This document shows, piece by piece, positions 6,624-15,015 of a DNA stretch of 19,109 bases. The notes under the pieces were generated by a model. It did no database searches, had not been told where the DNA came from, and saw only the letters and a list, made by a program, of their open reading frames with translations. The DNA is taken from assembly GCA_964577615.1 (NCBI GenBank), contig CAZNZW010000059.1, forward strand, positions 1 through 19,109. Direction: 5' to 3'. This DNA comes from QNYZ01 sp964577615. GTDB taxonomy: Bacteria; Desulfobacterota; Desulfobacteria; Desulfobacterales; QNYZ01. Within the stretch, counting starts at the first letter, position 1, and the number at the start of each line of letters is the position of its first letter. The position numbers were made by a program, and so were the translations under genes.

Positions 6624-9600
6624 CTATTCGGATTTGTGAAACATCTGGTAGTACATGTAATAGCCCAGGGGAATGATGACCAGGGTCAGTACGGTCGAGA
6701 CGGCCGCGCCGGTAATGAGGGAAACCCCCAGCCCGGCAAAAATCGGATCGGGCAGCATGAAAAACGCCCCCACGATCACGGCCACGGTGGTCAGGACCAC
6801 GGGCCGGGTCCGGATTGCCCCCGACTCGATGACCGCATCTTTGATCTGCTTGCCTCTGTCCAGGCCGATCTCGATAAAATCGATGATCAGCACCGCGTTG
6901 CGGACCATGATACCGGCCAGGGCGATGAACCCGATCATGCTGGTGGCCGTAAAAAATTTCCCAAAAATAAAATGCCCCGGAATAATCCCCAGCAGGCTCA
7001 ACGGAATGGGGATCATCATGATGATCGGCGTAATAAAGGAGCCGAACCAGGCCACCAGAATAAAATACATGACAATCATGGCACCGGCAAAAGCCAGCCC
7101 CAGATCCCGGAAGACTTCATAGGTAATCTGCCACTCACCGTCCCACTTTACAGACGCAACCTGTGTATTTTCCGGTGCCCGGGTCCAGTACTGTTTCACC
7201 GGAGCCGAACCGGCCGTCAGTTCGGCCACTTTTTTCCGCATTTTGAGGATGGCGTAGACCGGGCTTTCTTCGGTGCCGGCCACGTCTCCAATCACATAGA
7301 CAACGGGCTTGAGGTTTTCATGATAGATGGTCTTGTCCTTGACCCGTTTGCGGATCTTGACGATGGCGCTCAGGGGAACCGGCTTGCCCGCCATGGAGAT
7401 CAGGGTAATATCCCGGATTACATCAAGGGTGGATTTCTGTTTCTCCGGAATCTTCACGATAATGTCCACATCTTCCCGGTCTTTCCCGGTGTGCAGGATA
7501 CCGACTTTCATGCCGCTGGTAGCCATGTAGAGGGTTTTGGAAATCATCTCGGTGGAGATACCGGTGAGGGCGGCCTTGACCTTGTCGACCGTAAAATCAA
7601 TCTCCTCCATATCGTCTTCCATATACCAGTCCACATCCACAACGCCGTCCGTGTCTTCAAAAATCTTTTTGACTTTTGTCGCCAGCCTTATTCTTTCCTG
7701 CTGATCGGGGCCGTATATCTGCGCCACCAGGGTCGACAGCACCGGCGGCCCCGGCGGGACTTCGGCGATTTTTATGTTGGCGTTGTATTTCCTGCCGATC
7801 TCCTGGATCGGCCCCCGCATGATCTTGGCCAGTTCATGGCTTTTCCGGGAGCGTTTTGATTTATCCACAAAATTCACCTGGATATCGGCCACGTTTTCAC
7901 CTTTTCTGAAAAAATAGTGCCGGACCAGACCGTTAAAATTAATGGGGGCGGCGATCCCTGAAAAAATCTGGTAATTTTCGACTTCCGGCACGGTGGAGAG
8001 GTAGTGACCGATATCAACGGCCAGGGCCGTGGTCCGTTCCAGGGTGGTGCCCTCGGGCATGTCGACGATCACCTGCAACTCGTTTTTATTGTCAAAGGGA
8101 AGCATTTTCATCACCACCATCTTCGCGGGGACAAAGAGGAACGCCCCGATAAAGAGAAGCAGCATGACAACAAGGAGCAGGGCCCGCAAGGGCCATTTCT
8201 CCATCAGCGGCAGAAGAATGCGCCGGTAGATTTTATACAGCCGGGTTGTTTTAACCCATTCATCCTCATCTATTTCTTCCCCGCCTTTGCCCGCATGGCC
8301 GGCGAGCAGTTTAAAAGCCAGCCAGGGGGTGATGGTCAGGGCCACGAAAAGGGAAAAAAGCATGGCCAGCGACGCGCCGATGGGCATGGGCTTCATGTAT
8401 GGTCCCATCAGGCCCGAAACAAACGCCATGGGATAGATGGCCACAATAACGGTAATCGTCGCCAGAATCGTCGGGTTACCGACTTCCCCGACGGCATAGA
8501 TCGCCCTGGCAAAGAGATTGTCCCGGGCGATCTTAAAATGCCGTTCCATGTTTTCCACGATGATGATGGCATCATCCACCACCAGCCCCACCACAAAAAT
8601 CAAGGCAAACAGGGTGACCCGGTTCAAGGTGTATCCGAAAATGTAGTAGACGAAAAACGTCATGGCAAAGGTCACCGGCAGGGCGACAAACACAACCACG
8701 CCCGCCCGCCAGCCCATGGCCACGGTCATGACAATCATCACGGCAAGAATCGCCCCCAGCAGATGCTCGATCAGGGTGCGAACCTTGTCGTATGCGGTTT
8801 CACCGTAATCTCTCGTCACAGTCACCTGAACATCCGACGGGATCACGTACCCTTTAAGTGAATGCAGCTTTTCAAGGACATTATCCGCCACGACAACGGA
8901 ATCGCTGCCCTTGCGCTTGGAAAGGGTAATCGTGGCCGCCTGGAAATTTTCCAGGGTCCGGGCCTTGTTAAATCCCATCAGATGGTAGTGATGCGGATCG
9001 CCCGGCCCGTCGAGAACGGCCGCCACATCCCGCAAAAAGATCGGTTTGCCGCCGAAAGCGCCCACAACCAGATTCTTGACATCTTCCGGCGTTCTGAAAA
9101 AACCGCCGGCGGTCAGATACATGACCTTCCCCCCCGATGTCATTTCACCGGTGTTGAGCGAGCTGTTCGACATGGACAACGCACCGTAAATCCGCATGAG
9201 GTCCAGCCCGTATCCTTTAATCTTATTGATATCGGGCTCAACGCGGATAACCCGTTTATAGCCGCCGATGACAGCCGTTTCAGCCACTTCCTTGATACTC
9301 TTCAGGCTGTTTTCAACTTCTCCGGCAATTTGTCTGAGCCCATACCCGTCATAGGTTCGGGACCAGAGGGTAATCGCCATCTGGGGCACGCTGTTGATCG
9401 ACCGGCTCTTGATAATGGGGGGCAGCACCCCGTGGGGCATCCGGTCCATGTTGAAGTCAATTTTCGTCTTGAGCTTGATGATGCTTTTTTCTTCATCTTC
9501 ACCCACATTGAAGCGCACCGTGACCACCCCGACATCGTTCATGGAAGCGCTGTACACATAGTCCACTCCGGGGATTTCCCACATCATTTTTTCCATGGGC

Positions 9601-9887
9601 GCCGTGACGACTTTTTCCACATCATGGGCATTGGCCCCTGGATAGGGAACGAGAATATCAACCATGGGAACGACGATCTGCGGTTCTTCTTCCTTGGGGG
9701 TAAACCAGACGCAGACCATGCCGATAAACAACGCGGCGATAATCAGAAGCGGGGTGATTTTCGATCGAAGAAATGCCTTGGCCAGCCGTTCGGAAACGGC
9801 ATATTCAAGGGCTTCCAGTTCCTCGTCGACATCCACTTCACACGGCTCTTCGTCCTGAGTATGGATCGTTTTATCTTCGGCCATCAT
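6624..9887 (-). CDS. Efflux RND transporter permease subunit (AcrB/CzcA superfamily)
   Basis: This 1087-residue proton-driven inner-membrane pump has the length and plan of tripartite RND permeases: first helix near residues 44-62, porter-domain loop, helix bundle with VGLVVDDAIIIVEN (Asp438-Asp439, the paired proton-relay aspartates), second porter loop, and a last bundle with GIMVRNAVLIIDF. The position matching AcrB Lys940 is Arg996 here. About 40 acidic, hydrophilic residues precede the first helix, more than in AcrB. The gene follows the adaptor gene with no gap: the adaptor TAA is followed at once by tandem ATG ATG (9887 and 9884). The GAGGAG ribosome-binding site is made by the last two adaptor codons, and its spacing suits the second ATG better. 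No outer-membrane factor is adjacent, so a TolC-like partner must be encoded elsewhere. The substrate is unknown. Confidence 0.9.
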   Translation of the reverse strand: MMAEDKTIHTQDEEPCEVDVDEELEALEYAVSERLAKAFLRSKITPLLIIAALFIGMVCVWFTPKEEEPQIVVPMVDILVPYPGANAHDVEKVVTAPMEKMMWEIPGVDYVYSASMNDVGVVTVRFNVGEDEEKSIIKLKTKIDFNMDRMPHGVLPPIIKSRSINSVPQMAITLWSRTYDGYGLRQIAGEVENSLKSIKEVAETAVIGGYKRVIRVEPDINKIKGYGLDLMRIYGALSMSNSSLNTGEMTSGGKVMYLTAGGFFRTPEDVKNLVVGAFGGKPIFLRDVAAVLDGPGDPHHYHLMGFNKARTLENFQAATITLSKRKGSDSVVVADNVLEKLHSLKGYVIPSDVQVTVTRDYGETAYDKVRTLIEHLLGAILAVMIVMTVAMGWRAGVVVFVALPVTFAMTFFVYYIFGYTLNRVTLFALIFVVGLVVDDAIIIVENMERHFKIARDNLFARAIYAVGEVGNPTILATITVIVAIYPMAFVSGLMGPYMKPMPIGASLAMLFSLFVALTITPWLAFKLLAGHAGKGGEEIDEDEWVKTTRLYKIYRRILLPLMEKWPLRALLLVVMLLLFIGAFLFVPAKMVVMKMLPFDNKNELQVIVDMPEGTTLERTTALAVDIGHYLSTVPEVENYQIFSGIAAPINFNGLVRHYFFRKGENVADIQVNFVDKSKRSRKSHELAKIMRGPIQEIGRKYNANIKIAEVPPGPPVLSTLVAQIYGPDQQERIRLATKVKKIFEDTDGVVDVDWYMEDDMEEIDFTVDKVKAALTGISTEMISKTLYMATSGMKVGILHTGKDREDVDIIVKIPEKQKSTLDVIRDITLISMAGKPVPLSAIVKIRKRVKDKTIYHENLKPVVYVIGDVAGTEESPVYAILKMRKKVAELTAGSAPVKQYWTRAPENTQVASVKWDGEWQITYEVFRDLGLAFAGAMIVMYFILVAWFGSFITPIIMMIPIPLSLLGIIPGHFIFGKFFTATSMIGFIALAGIMVRNAVLIIDFIEIGLDRGKQIKDAVIESGAIRTRPVVLTTVAVIVGAFFMLPDPIFAGLGVSLITGAAVSTVLTLVIIPLGYYMYYQMFHKSE

Positions 9888-11069
9888 TTACTCCTCGAGC
9901 ACGTCACCGGTTTTTAAATCTTCTCCGTTCTCAACCACAATCATCTCTCCCGGACGCAGCCCGCTGACAATCTCCACCTTGCCGTCAAAGCGCCTTCCGG
10001 TCTTGATAATCCGCATCTCCGCCTTCCCGTCTTTCTGAACGAAAACCACCGGCAGCTGCCCCCGTTCGATAACGGCTTTTTCAGGCACCAGGGTAATTTC
10101 CTCGTCATTTTCGCCCAGATAGACATTGGCGTACATCCCCGGAATAACAGATTTATCGCCAGACAGCTTAATCTTGAAATTTCGAGTTGCCGGATCGACG
10201 TTGGGGTCGATTTCAAGCACTTCAGCGGAAAATCGTCTGCCGGCGGCCGGCACTTCCACCATCACTTCCTGACCAATCCGGGCCTGGTTGATGGCGCTGC
10301 TGTTTAAGTACGCCTGCACGACATTTCCCAGTGATCCCACCACGAGAAGGGGTTGTCCGGGGGCCGCCAGGTTGCCGACATCCATCAGTTTCTGCAGAAC
10401 AATACCGTCAAAGGGCGCCTGCAGCCGGGTATACCCCAGATAGGTTTTCACCTCATCGAGCATGGCGCCGGCCTGCTGTTTTTTGATATTTACCTGGGCA
10501 AGTTTTTCGCCGGCCAGCTTGACATTTTCCCGCGCAATGGCCCGGCCTTCCAGCGCCGCCTGATACTTGGCCTCGATCACGTCGAGTTCCTGTTTACTGA
10601 CGCTCTCGGTTTTAAAGAGATTTTTGAACCGCTTGTATGTTTTTTCGGCCAGGGAAAATTGCGCTTCGGCCTGTTTAAGGCCGGATCTGGCCATATTGAG
10701 TCCCAAAGCCGCCTGTTTTTTTCCATTGGACGCCTCGTTAACCGCGCTTTGGGCAAATTTTTTCTTGTCGAGCAATTCATTGCTTTTAATCTTGACCAGA
10801 GGGTCCCCTTTTTTAAAGGTATCTCCGGGCCCTACGAGAAGTTCCTCGATATAGCCGACCACTTTGGGCGTCAGCTGGGCCGTATCGGCGCTGACAACCG
10901 TCCCCGGAAAGCTCCTTGAAACCGGCACTTTCGCCTTTTGTACCTGCTGAGTAACAACCTTCACTGTTCGGGGGGGCGACGATTTTTCACTGGTCTGGTC
11001 GCCGGTTCCGGATGAACAGGCCGCCAGTCCCAGCGCCAAAGGGATTACAAGAAACCTGAAAGCTTTCAT
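9888..11069 (-). CDS. Periplasmic adaptor subunit of RND efflux system (HlyD/AcrA family lipoprotein)
   Basis: This 393-residue membrane fusion protein links the RND permease to an outer-membrane channel. The N-terminus is a lipoprotein signal with lipobox LAAC and lipidated Cys18. The first lipoyl half-motif lies around residues 60-95 (PKVVGYIEELLVGPGDTFKKG). A long alpha-helical coiled-coil hairpin rich in Lys, Ala and Gln follows (about 100-205), then the second lipoyl half (YTRLQAPFDGIVLQ), a beta-barrel with IDPNVDPATRNFKIK, and the membrane-proximal domain. Length is typical. The ATG at 11069 has a consensus AGGAGG site 6 bases upstream. It is the first gene of a two-gene operon with the permease, and a promoter can be seen 55-85 bases upstream. 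Confidence 0.9.
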   Translation of the reverse strand: MKAFRFLVIPLALGLAACSSGTGDQTSEKSSPPRTVKVVTQQVQKAKVPVSRSFPGTVVSADTAQLTPKVVGYIEELLVGPGDTFKKGDPLVKIKSNELLDKKKFAQSAVNEASNGKKQAALGLNMARSGLKQAEAQFSLAEKTYKRFKNLFKTESVSKQELDVIEAKYQAALEGRAIARENVKLAGEKLAQVNIKKQQAGAMLDEVKTYLGYTRLQAPFDGIVLQKLMDVGNLAAPGQPLLVVGSLGNVVQAYLNSSAINQARIGQEVMVEVPAAGRRFSAEVLEIDPNVDPATRNFKIKLSGDKSVIPGMYANVYLGENDEEITLVPEKAVIERGQLPVVFVQKDGKAEMRIIKTGRRFDGKVEIVSGLRPGEMIVVENGEDLKTGDVLEE

Positions 11070-11123
11070 TATTTCCTCCTGTTACGGTGACACTTCGAAT
11101 GCAGTCGGCAGTTTAGCGTTCTG

Positions 11124-11151
11124 ACAATAAGACCGGATCGCCATTTGTAAA
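11124..11151 (-). promoter_or_regulatory. Predicted sigma70-type promoter of the RND operon
   Basis: On the minus strand, TTTACA (11151-11146) and TATTGT (11129-11124) are separated by 16 bases. They match five and four of six consensus bases. Transcription would start near 11117, about 48 bases before the adaptor ATG. This is a by-eye match with no experimental support. Confidence 0.4.
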
Positions 11152-11183
11152 GTCACGGTTCGCCGACGCTTATCGATCTTGAC

Positions 11184-12125
11184 CTAACGGATACCTTTCA
11201 TAAAATCGGGTTTGCGGAACGCCGGTTCCGGATAGGTGTAAAACCCCCGGCCGGATTTGATCCCGACATGTCCCTTTTCCACGAATGTCTTTAAATAAGC
11301 GGCATTGGCCCTGGATCTCGGGTCATCACTTTTCCGGGCCCAGTAATCGGTAATTTTATAAACCGTTTCAAGGCCCACGGTGTCCATGATGCCAAACGGC
11401 CCCACATCGGTTTTCATGATGCCCATCCAGGCACGGTCAATATCTTCGGGCGTCGCCACCTGTCTGGACGCCAGGCTCAGGGCCGACCCCAGTAATTCGG
11501 TCAACATGGCGTTAAAAACGTAACCGTGCTGTTCCCTTTTCAATTCAATGGGATATTGGCCGATGGCCCGGCAGAATGACAAAATAGTCCTGACTGTATC
11601 GGCGGACGTTTTCGGGTGCGGCATGACATCAACAATATTGGTCAGCGCGCAGTCGTGAAAATGAAGCGCGGCAAACCGATCCGGCCGGCCGGTGGCCTCT
11701 GCCAGCATCGACGGGATCAGGGTAGAGGTATTGGTTGTAAAAATGGTATGTTCCGGGCAGACAGCGTTAAACCGGGCAAAGACGCGCTTTTTCAGCGCCG
11801 GATCTTCGGGCACGGATTCGCTGACCAGATCCGCCGATTCACCGGCGGTTTCGGGATGATTGGTAAACCGGACCCGCGCTATCCCGGCCCCGGCGTCGGC
11901 GCCGCCCAGCCGGTTGCGTTCAGCCAGGCGCTCGGCCAGCGGCCGGATCGCTTTTTCCGCCCACTGCAGCGCCGAGTCGGCAATATCGTAAATGCACACC
12001 TCAAAGCCCGAACCGGCACAGACCAGCCCGATCTGCAGCCCCATGGTGCCGGCACCCAGAATCAATACGTTTTTGATCTTATTGTCGTGCAAAAGTCCCT
12101 CGCTTCTGTTTGTCCGGTTCGTCAT
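11184..12125 (-). CDS. 3-hydroxyacyl-CoA dehydrogenase family protein
   Basis: This protein of about 313 residues is NAD-dependent and probably interconverts 3-hydroxyacyl-CoA and 3-ketoacyl-CoA. The Rossmann motif GAGTMG (24-29, numbering from the ATG) follows VLIL. TNTSTLIPSMLAEAT and LHFHDCALTNIVDVMPH match the active-site region that normally reads NTSSL...HFFNP, giving the catalytic histidine, though HFHDC is a divergent version. The C-terminal domain ends with GIKSGRGFYTYP, the usual family signature. The start is uncertain: the ATG at 12125 lacks a good ribosome-binding site; a TTG at 12092 is preceded by GAGGGA with 5 bases from its GAGG core; a GTG at 12155 is also open. All encode the complete Rossmann domain. 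It lies downstream of the radical SAM gene on the same strand, perhaps in one transcript. The substrate is unknown. Confidence 0.83.
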   Translation of the reverse strand: MTNRTNRSEGLLHDNKIKNVLILGAGTMGLQIGLVCAGSGFEVCIYDIADSALQWAEKAIRPLAERLAERNRLGGADAGAGIARVRFTNHPETAGESADLVSESVPEDPALKKRVFARFNAVCPEHTIFTTNTSTLIPSMLAEATGRPDRFAALHFHDCALTNIVDVMPHPKTSADTVRTILSFCRAIGQYPIELKREQHGYVFNAMLTELLGSALSLASRQVATPEDIDRAWMGIMKTDVGPFGIMDTVGLETVYKITDYWARKSDDPRSRANAAYLKTFVEKGHVGIKSGRGFYTYPEPAFRKPDFMKGIR

Positions 12126-12183
12126 ACAACAAGCGATCCCAACAGGCAAGGTCACCCCGCCTGCAGTTGATAATAATTAATAT

Positions 12184-13092
12184 TCACCGATACCACCCCG
12201 TCAGCCCGCCCGCCGCTTCTTCCTTCAGCATCTTAAGCATATCCGGAGAATTAAACAGTTTTTCACACAATTCACATTTACGGTACCCGATGATTTCCCG
12301 CGATGGAAACCCGGAAAAAGACGCAATGGCCGAAATCCCCAGATGCCGGATATGCTGATAGAGAAGGTGCTGTTCGCTTTTCCTGAAAAGATCCCCGATG
12401 CGGTGATGCGTCAAGTTGCCCAGATAAAAAAAATTCGTCCGGGTAAAATGGCTGCCCGCATCACAGCAGGCAAACATGTCGAGATTCGGCGCCAGATACG
12501 GGTTCATGGGACAACAGTTCGCCTGGTAATCGGTGCGTATCGGCGTCCGGTCAAATGATGCGGCCCGGCCGGAAAAGATGACCGGTTCCGGGAAGAATTT
12601 CAGTTCATGTTGCCGCAGCCAGGCTTCATGGGGGGCGTCCGTTTCGGAAAAATCGGTGACAAAGGAGATAAAATAGTCAACACTGGCCCGCCTGCAGCTG
12701 TCAGCTGCGTTGACCACATTTCGGCGGGGAATATTTTCCTGGTGCCAGCGGCTGGTACTCATGCGCATCTGTGACAATCCGCTTTCCCTGAGTCGCCGGA
12801 TATATCGGTCTGCCTGCGTGACGGTTCCGGCCCAGAAGCAGTTGGTAACCACGCGGGTATAGATATTGTATTTTCGGCAGATATCCAGCAGCGTGCAGAT
12901 ATCGTCCAGATAGATCAGCGGCTCACCGGCCGTGAAGCTGATCCCCTCGACCCGGGCGGCCGCCATTTGCGCTATTATTTCCCCGGCCCGGGCCAGATCC
13001 ATTTTTGAATCAGCCGAAACGGCATCTGCGGCCACACAATGCGCACATTTCACATTGCAGCGCGTTGAATATCCAAACGCCATTTTTCGCAT
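12184..13092 (-). CDS. Radical SAM protein with C-terminal cysteine-rich (SPASM/twitch-like) region
   Basis: This 302-residue enzyme probably uses a [4Fe-4S] cluster and S-adenosylmethionine for radical chemistry. The cluster motif CNVKCAHC (Cys12, 16, 19) is the canonical CX3CX2C, and ISFTAGEPLIY is the GGEP-like SAM-binding motif. STSRWHQENIPRRNVVNA resembles the SxDxFHxxxVP stretch common in SPASM-type enzymes. Further cysteines (Cys193-194, Cys209-210, Cys273 and Cys276) could hold an auxiliary cluster. The ATG at 13092 has AGGA about 11 bases upstream; Met4 is an alternative. The gene begins a minus-strand pair with the 3-hydroxyacyl-CoA dehydrogenase and diverges from trmL. No convincing precursor peptide lies beside it, so peptide modification is possible but unsupported. 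The superfamily call is firm; the reaction is unknown. Confidence 0.82.
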   Translation of the reverse strand: MRKMAFGYSTRCNVKCAHCVAADAVSADSKMDLARAGEIIAQMAAARVEGISFTAGEPLIYLDDICTLLDICRKYNIYTRVVTNCFWAGTVTQADRYIRRLRESGLSQMRMSTSRWHQENIPRRNVVNAADSCRRASVDYFISFVTDFSETDAPHEAWLRQHELKFFPEPVIFSGRAASFDRTPIRTDYQANCCPMNPYLAPNLDMFACCDAGSHFTRTNFFYLGNLTHHRIGDLFRKSEQHLLYQHIRHLGISAIASFSGFPSREIIGYRKCELCEKLFNSPDMLKMLKEEAAGGLTGWYR

Positions 13093-13249
13093 TTTTTGAC
13101 CATTCCTGAAAAGATGCTGGTTTGCGCCGCCATTCTCAAACAGCCATCACGGGCTAAAATTTTGTTGTGGCGGCCGGGATGCCGTGGTAAAAGTTCCCTC
13201 TTTTCTATAACAGGATATTCCGCAGGGAGTAAGCCCCCGGGCGAAAAAA

Positions 13250-13711
13250 ATGACGGACGGAAAAAAATTCAATATTGTTCTGGTAACGCCCGAGATCCCC
13301 CAGAATACCGGTGCCATTGCCCGGCTGTGCGGCGCCACCGATACCGTGCTTCACCTGGTCCATCCCCTCGGTTTTTCGACCGACAACAAACACCTCAAAC
13401 GGGCCGGGCTGGATTACTGGAAATTTGTTGATATCCGTCACTGGGATTCTCTGGATGTTTTTTTAGCGGCCCATGCAGCGGACGCTCTTTATTTTTTCAC
13501 GACAAAAACCCACCGGTCTTACGTGGAGGCGCGGTATCAACCCGGTGATTTTCTTCTCTTCGGCAGGGAATCACGGGGCCTGCCGGCACCGCTTTTACAA
13601 AAAAACGAAAGCCGCTGTTTCACCCTGCCCATGTCCAATCCGAATATCCGGAGCCTGAACCTGGCGATGGCCGCCGGGATTGTTCTGTACGAGGCCCTGA
13701 GACGAAAATAA
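13250..13711 (+). CDS. trmL: tRNA (cytidine(34)-2'-O)-methyltransferase
   Basis: This 153-residue SPOUT-class enzyme methylates the ribose of the wobble base in certain tRNA-Leu species in the cytoplasm. It is a minimal knot protein with the TrmL signatures: IVLVTPEIPQNTGAIARLCG (9-28), FGRESRGLP (104-112) and LPMSNPNIRSLNLAMA (126-141), the last two forming the SAM-binding trefoil knot. Length matches the family (about 155). No strong ribosome-binding site is near the ATG: CAGGGAG lies about 20 bases upstream with a C/G-rich then A-rich stretch between. A TATAAC -10-like box is at 13206-13211 but without a recognisable -35. It stands alone, divergent from the radical SAM gene and about 150 bases before mqnE. 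Confidence 0.93.
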   Translation: MTDGKKFNIVLVTPEIPQNTGAIARLCGATDTVLHLVHPLGFSTDNKHLKRAGLDYWKFVDIRHWDSLDVFLAAHAADALYFFTTKTHRSYVEARYQPGDFLLFGRESRGLPAPLLQKNESRCFTLPMSNPNIRSLNLAMAAGIVLYEALRRK

Positions 13712-13738
13712 AAACGCCCCGCCATTATGTCTTATTTC

Positions 13739-13767
13739 TTGCGCCCGGCCATCGAATGCCTTATAAG
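13739..13767 (+). promoter_or_regulatory. Candidate promoter of the mqnE-mqnC-mqnX operon
   Basis: TTGCGC (13739-13744) and TATAAG (13762-13767) are 17 bases apart. The -10 matches five of six consensus bases; the -35 matches only TTG. It lies in the 147-base gap between trmL and mqnE, about 90 bases before the mqnE start. By-eye prediction only. Confidence 0.35.
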
Positions 13768-13858
13768 GTGCCCGGTGCCGCGTTTGCCGGCAAAATGACA
13801 GACGCGCTGTTTTGTACCGCCTGTGGCCGGCCGCGTGGATTGAAAAATAAACTTTAAT

Positions 13859-14998
13859 GTGGATCTGAAACTGATTTTTTCAGACATATCGAGACTGTCA
13901 ATGATGCCCTCTTTTTCAGATGGTCGACTGGAAGCCATCTACCACAAAATCGAAAACCGGCAACGGCTCAATTTCAACGACGGCGTGGCCCTGTATGCCA
14001 CCCCGGATCTGCTCGGTCTGGGCCTTCTTGCCGACATGGAACGCCGGCGGCGGCACGCTGACCGGGCTTACTGGGTCTACAACCAGCACCTCAATTACAC
14101 CAATGTCTGCATCAACCGGTGCCTGTTCTGTGCCTTTTCCCGCGATGCCGATGAGGACGGCGCCTATACGTATTCCATTACCGACATCGAAAAACATCTG
14201 GCCGACCGCATTGCCGAACCGGTCCGGGAACTGCACGTGGTCGGCGGGATCCATCCGGACCTGCCGTTTGACTATTACCTTGACCTGATCCGGACCATCA
14301 AGAAAATCCGCCCGAACGCCACGGTCAAGGCTTTTACCGCCGTGGAAATAGATCACCTGGCCACGATGGCCGGCCTCGGGCTGGAACAGACCATTGCCGA
14401 GCTGAAGAAAGCCGGGCTGGAAATGATGCCCGGCGGCGGTGCCGAGGTATTGAGCCAGCGGGTCCGTCAAAAGCTGTTTCCCCGCAAAATATCCCACGAC
14501 CGCTGGCTGGAGGTGATCAGGGCCGCCCACACGGCCGGCATTACAACCAATGCCACCCTGCTTTACGGTCATATCGAAACCGCTGAGGAGCGTGTGCACC
14601 ATCTACTCGCCCTGCGCCGGCTGCAGGACGACACCCGCGGGTTTTCCGCCTTCATTCCGCTGGCCTTTCATTCGCAGCATACCCGGCTGGCGCACCTGCC
14701 GGCCACCACCGCTTTTGACGACCTGAAAAATATTGCCGTGGCGCGCCTGCTGCTCGACAACATTGATCATATCAAAGCCTATTGGGTCATGATCGGCCAG
14801 CGGCTGGCCCAGGTGGCCCTGACCTTTGGCGCCGATGATCTGGACGGCACCATTATCGATGAAAAAATAACCCATATGGCCGGCGCCACCACCGCCCGCG
14901 GTCTTACCCGGACCGATATGAGCCGGATGATCACCGCCGCAGGATTTACCCCCGTGGAGCGGGATTCTTTTTATCGGTCCGTAGACGAAACTGCTTGA
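13859..14998 (+). CDS. mqnE: Aminodeoxyfutalosine synthase (radical SAM), menaquinone biosynthesis
   Basis: This enzyme joins the MqnA product 3-[(1-carboxyvinyl)oxy]benzoate to SAM-derived adenosine, giving 6-amino-6-deoxyfutalosine. The radical SAM motif CINRCLFC (Cys84, 88, 91) is preceded by NQHLNYTNVC, typical of the MqnE/MqnC/CofH group. VVGGIHPDLPFDYYLDLI and GLEMMPGGGAEVLSQRVR are further family signatures, and GRLEAIYHKIENRQRLNFNDGVALY is the usual MqnE N-terminus. Two starts are possible: GTG at 13859 (379 residues), or tandem ATG at 13901/13904 (365 or 364 residues). Neither has a good ribosome-binding site, and conservation appears to begin after the ATGs. It heads a three-gene operon with mqnC and mqnX, which separates it from mqnC-like paralogues and supports the call. 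Confidence 0.92.
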   Translation: MDLKLIFSDISRLSMMPSFSDGRLEAIYHKIENRQRLNFNDGVALYATPDLLGLGLLADMERRRRHADRAYWVYNQHLNYTNVCINRCLFCAFSRDADEDGAYTYSITDIEKHLADRIAEPVRELHVVGGIHPDLPFDYYLDLIRTIKKIRPNATVKAFTAVEIDHLATMAGLGLEQTIAELKKAGLEMMPGGGAEVLSQRVRQKLFPRKISHDRWLEVIRAAHTAGITTNATLLYGHIETAEERVHHLLALRRLQDDTRGFSAFIPLAFHSQHTRLAHLPATTAFDDLKNIAVARLLLDNIDHIKAYWVMIGQRLAQVALTFGADDLDGTIIDEKITHMAGATTARGLTRTDMSRMITAAGFTPVERDSFYRSVDETA

Positions 14999-15015
14999 GG
15001 AGACCCCTCGTCAAA

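Noticed and set aside
6473..6676. 67-codon plus-strand frame overlapping the acyltransferase stop
   Set aside because: It runs through the terminator hairpin and into the antisense of the RND gene; no ribosome-binding site or domain.
13005..13155. Possible 27-codon minus-strand peptide frame overlapping the start of the radical SAM gene, considered as a precursor peptide
   Set aside because: It overlaps the radical SAM coding region out of frame, lacks a good ribosome-binding site and has no leader/core pattern.
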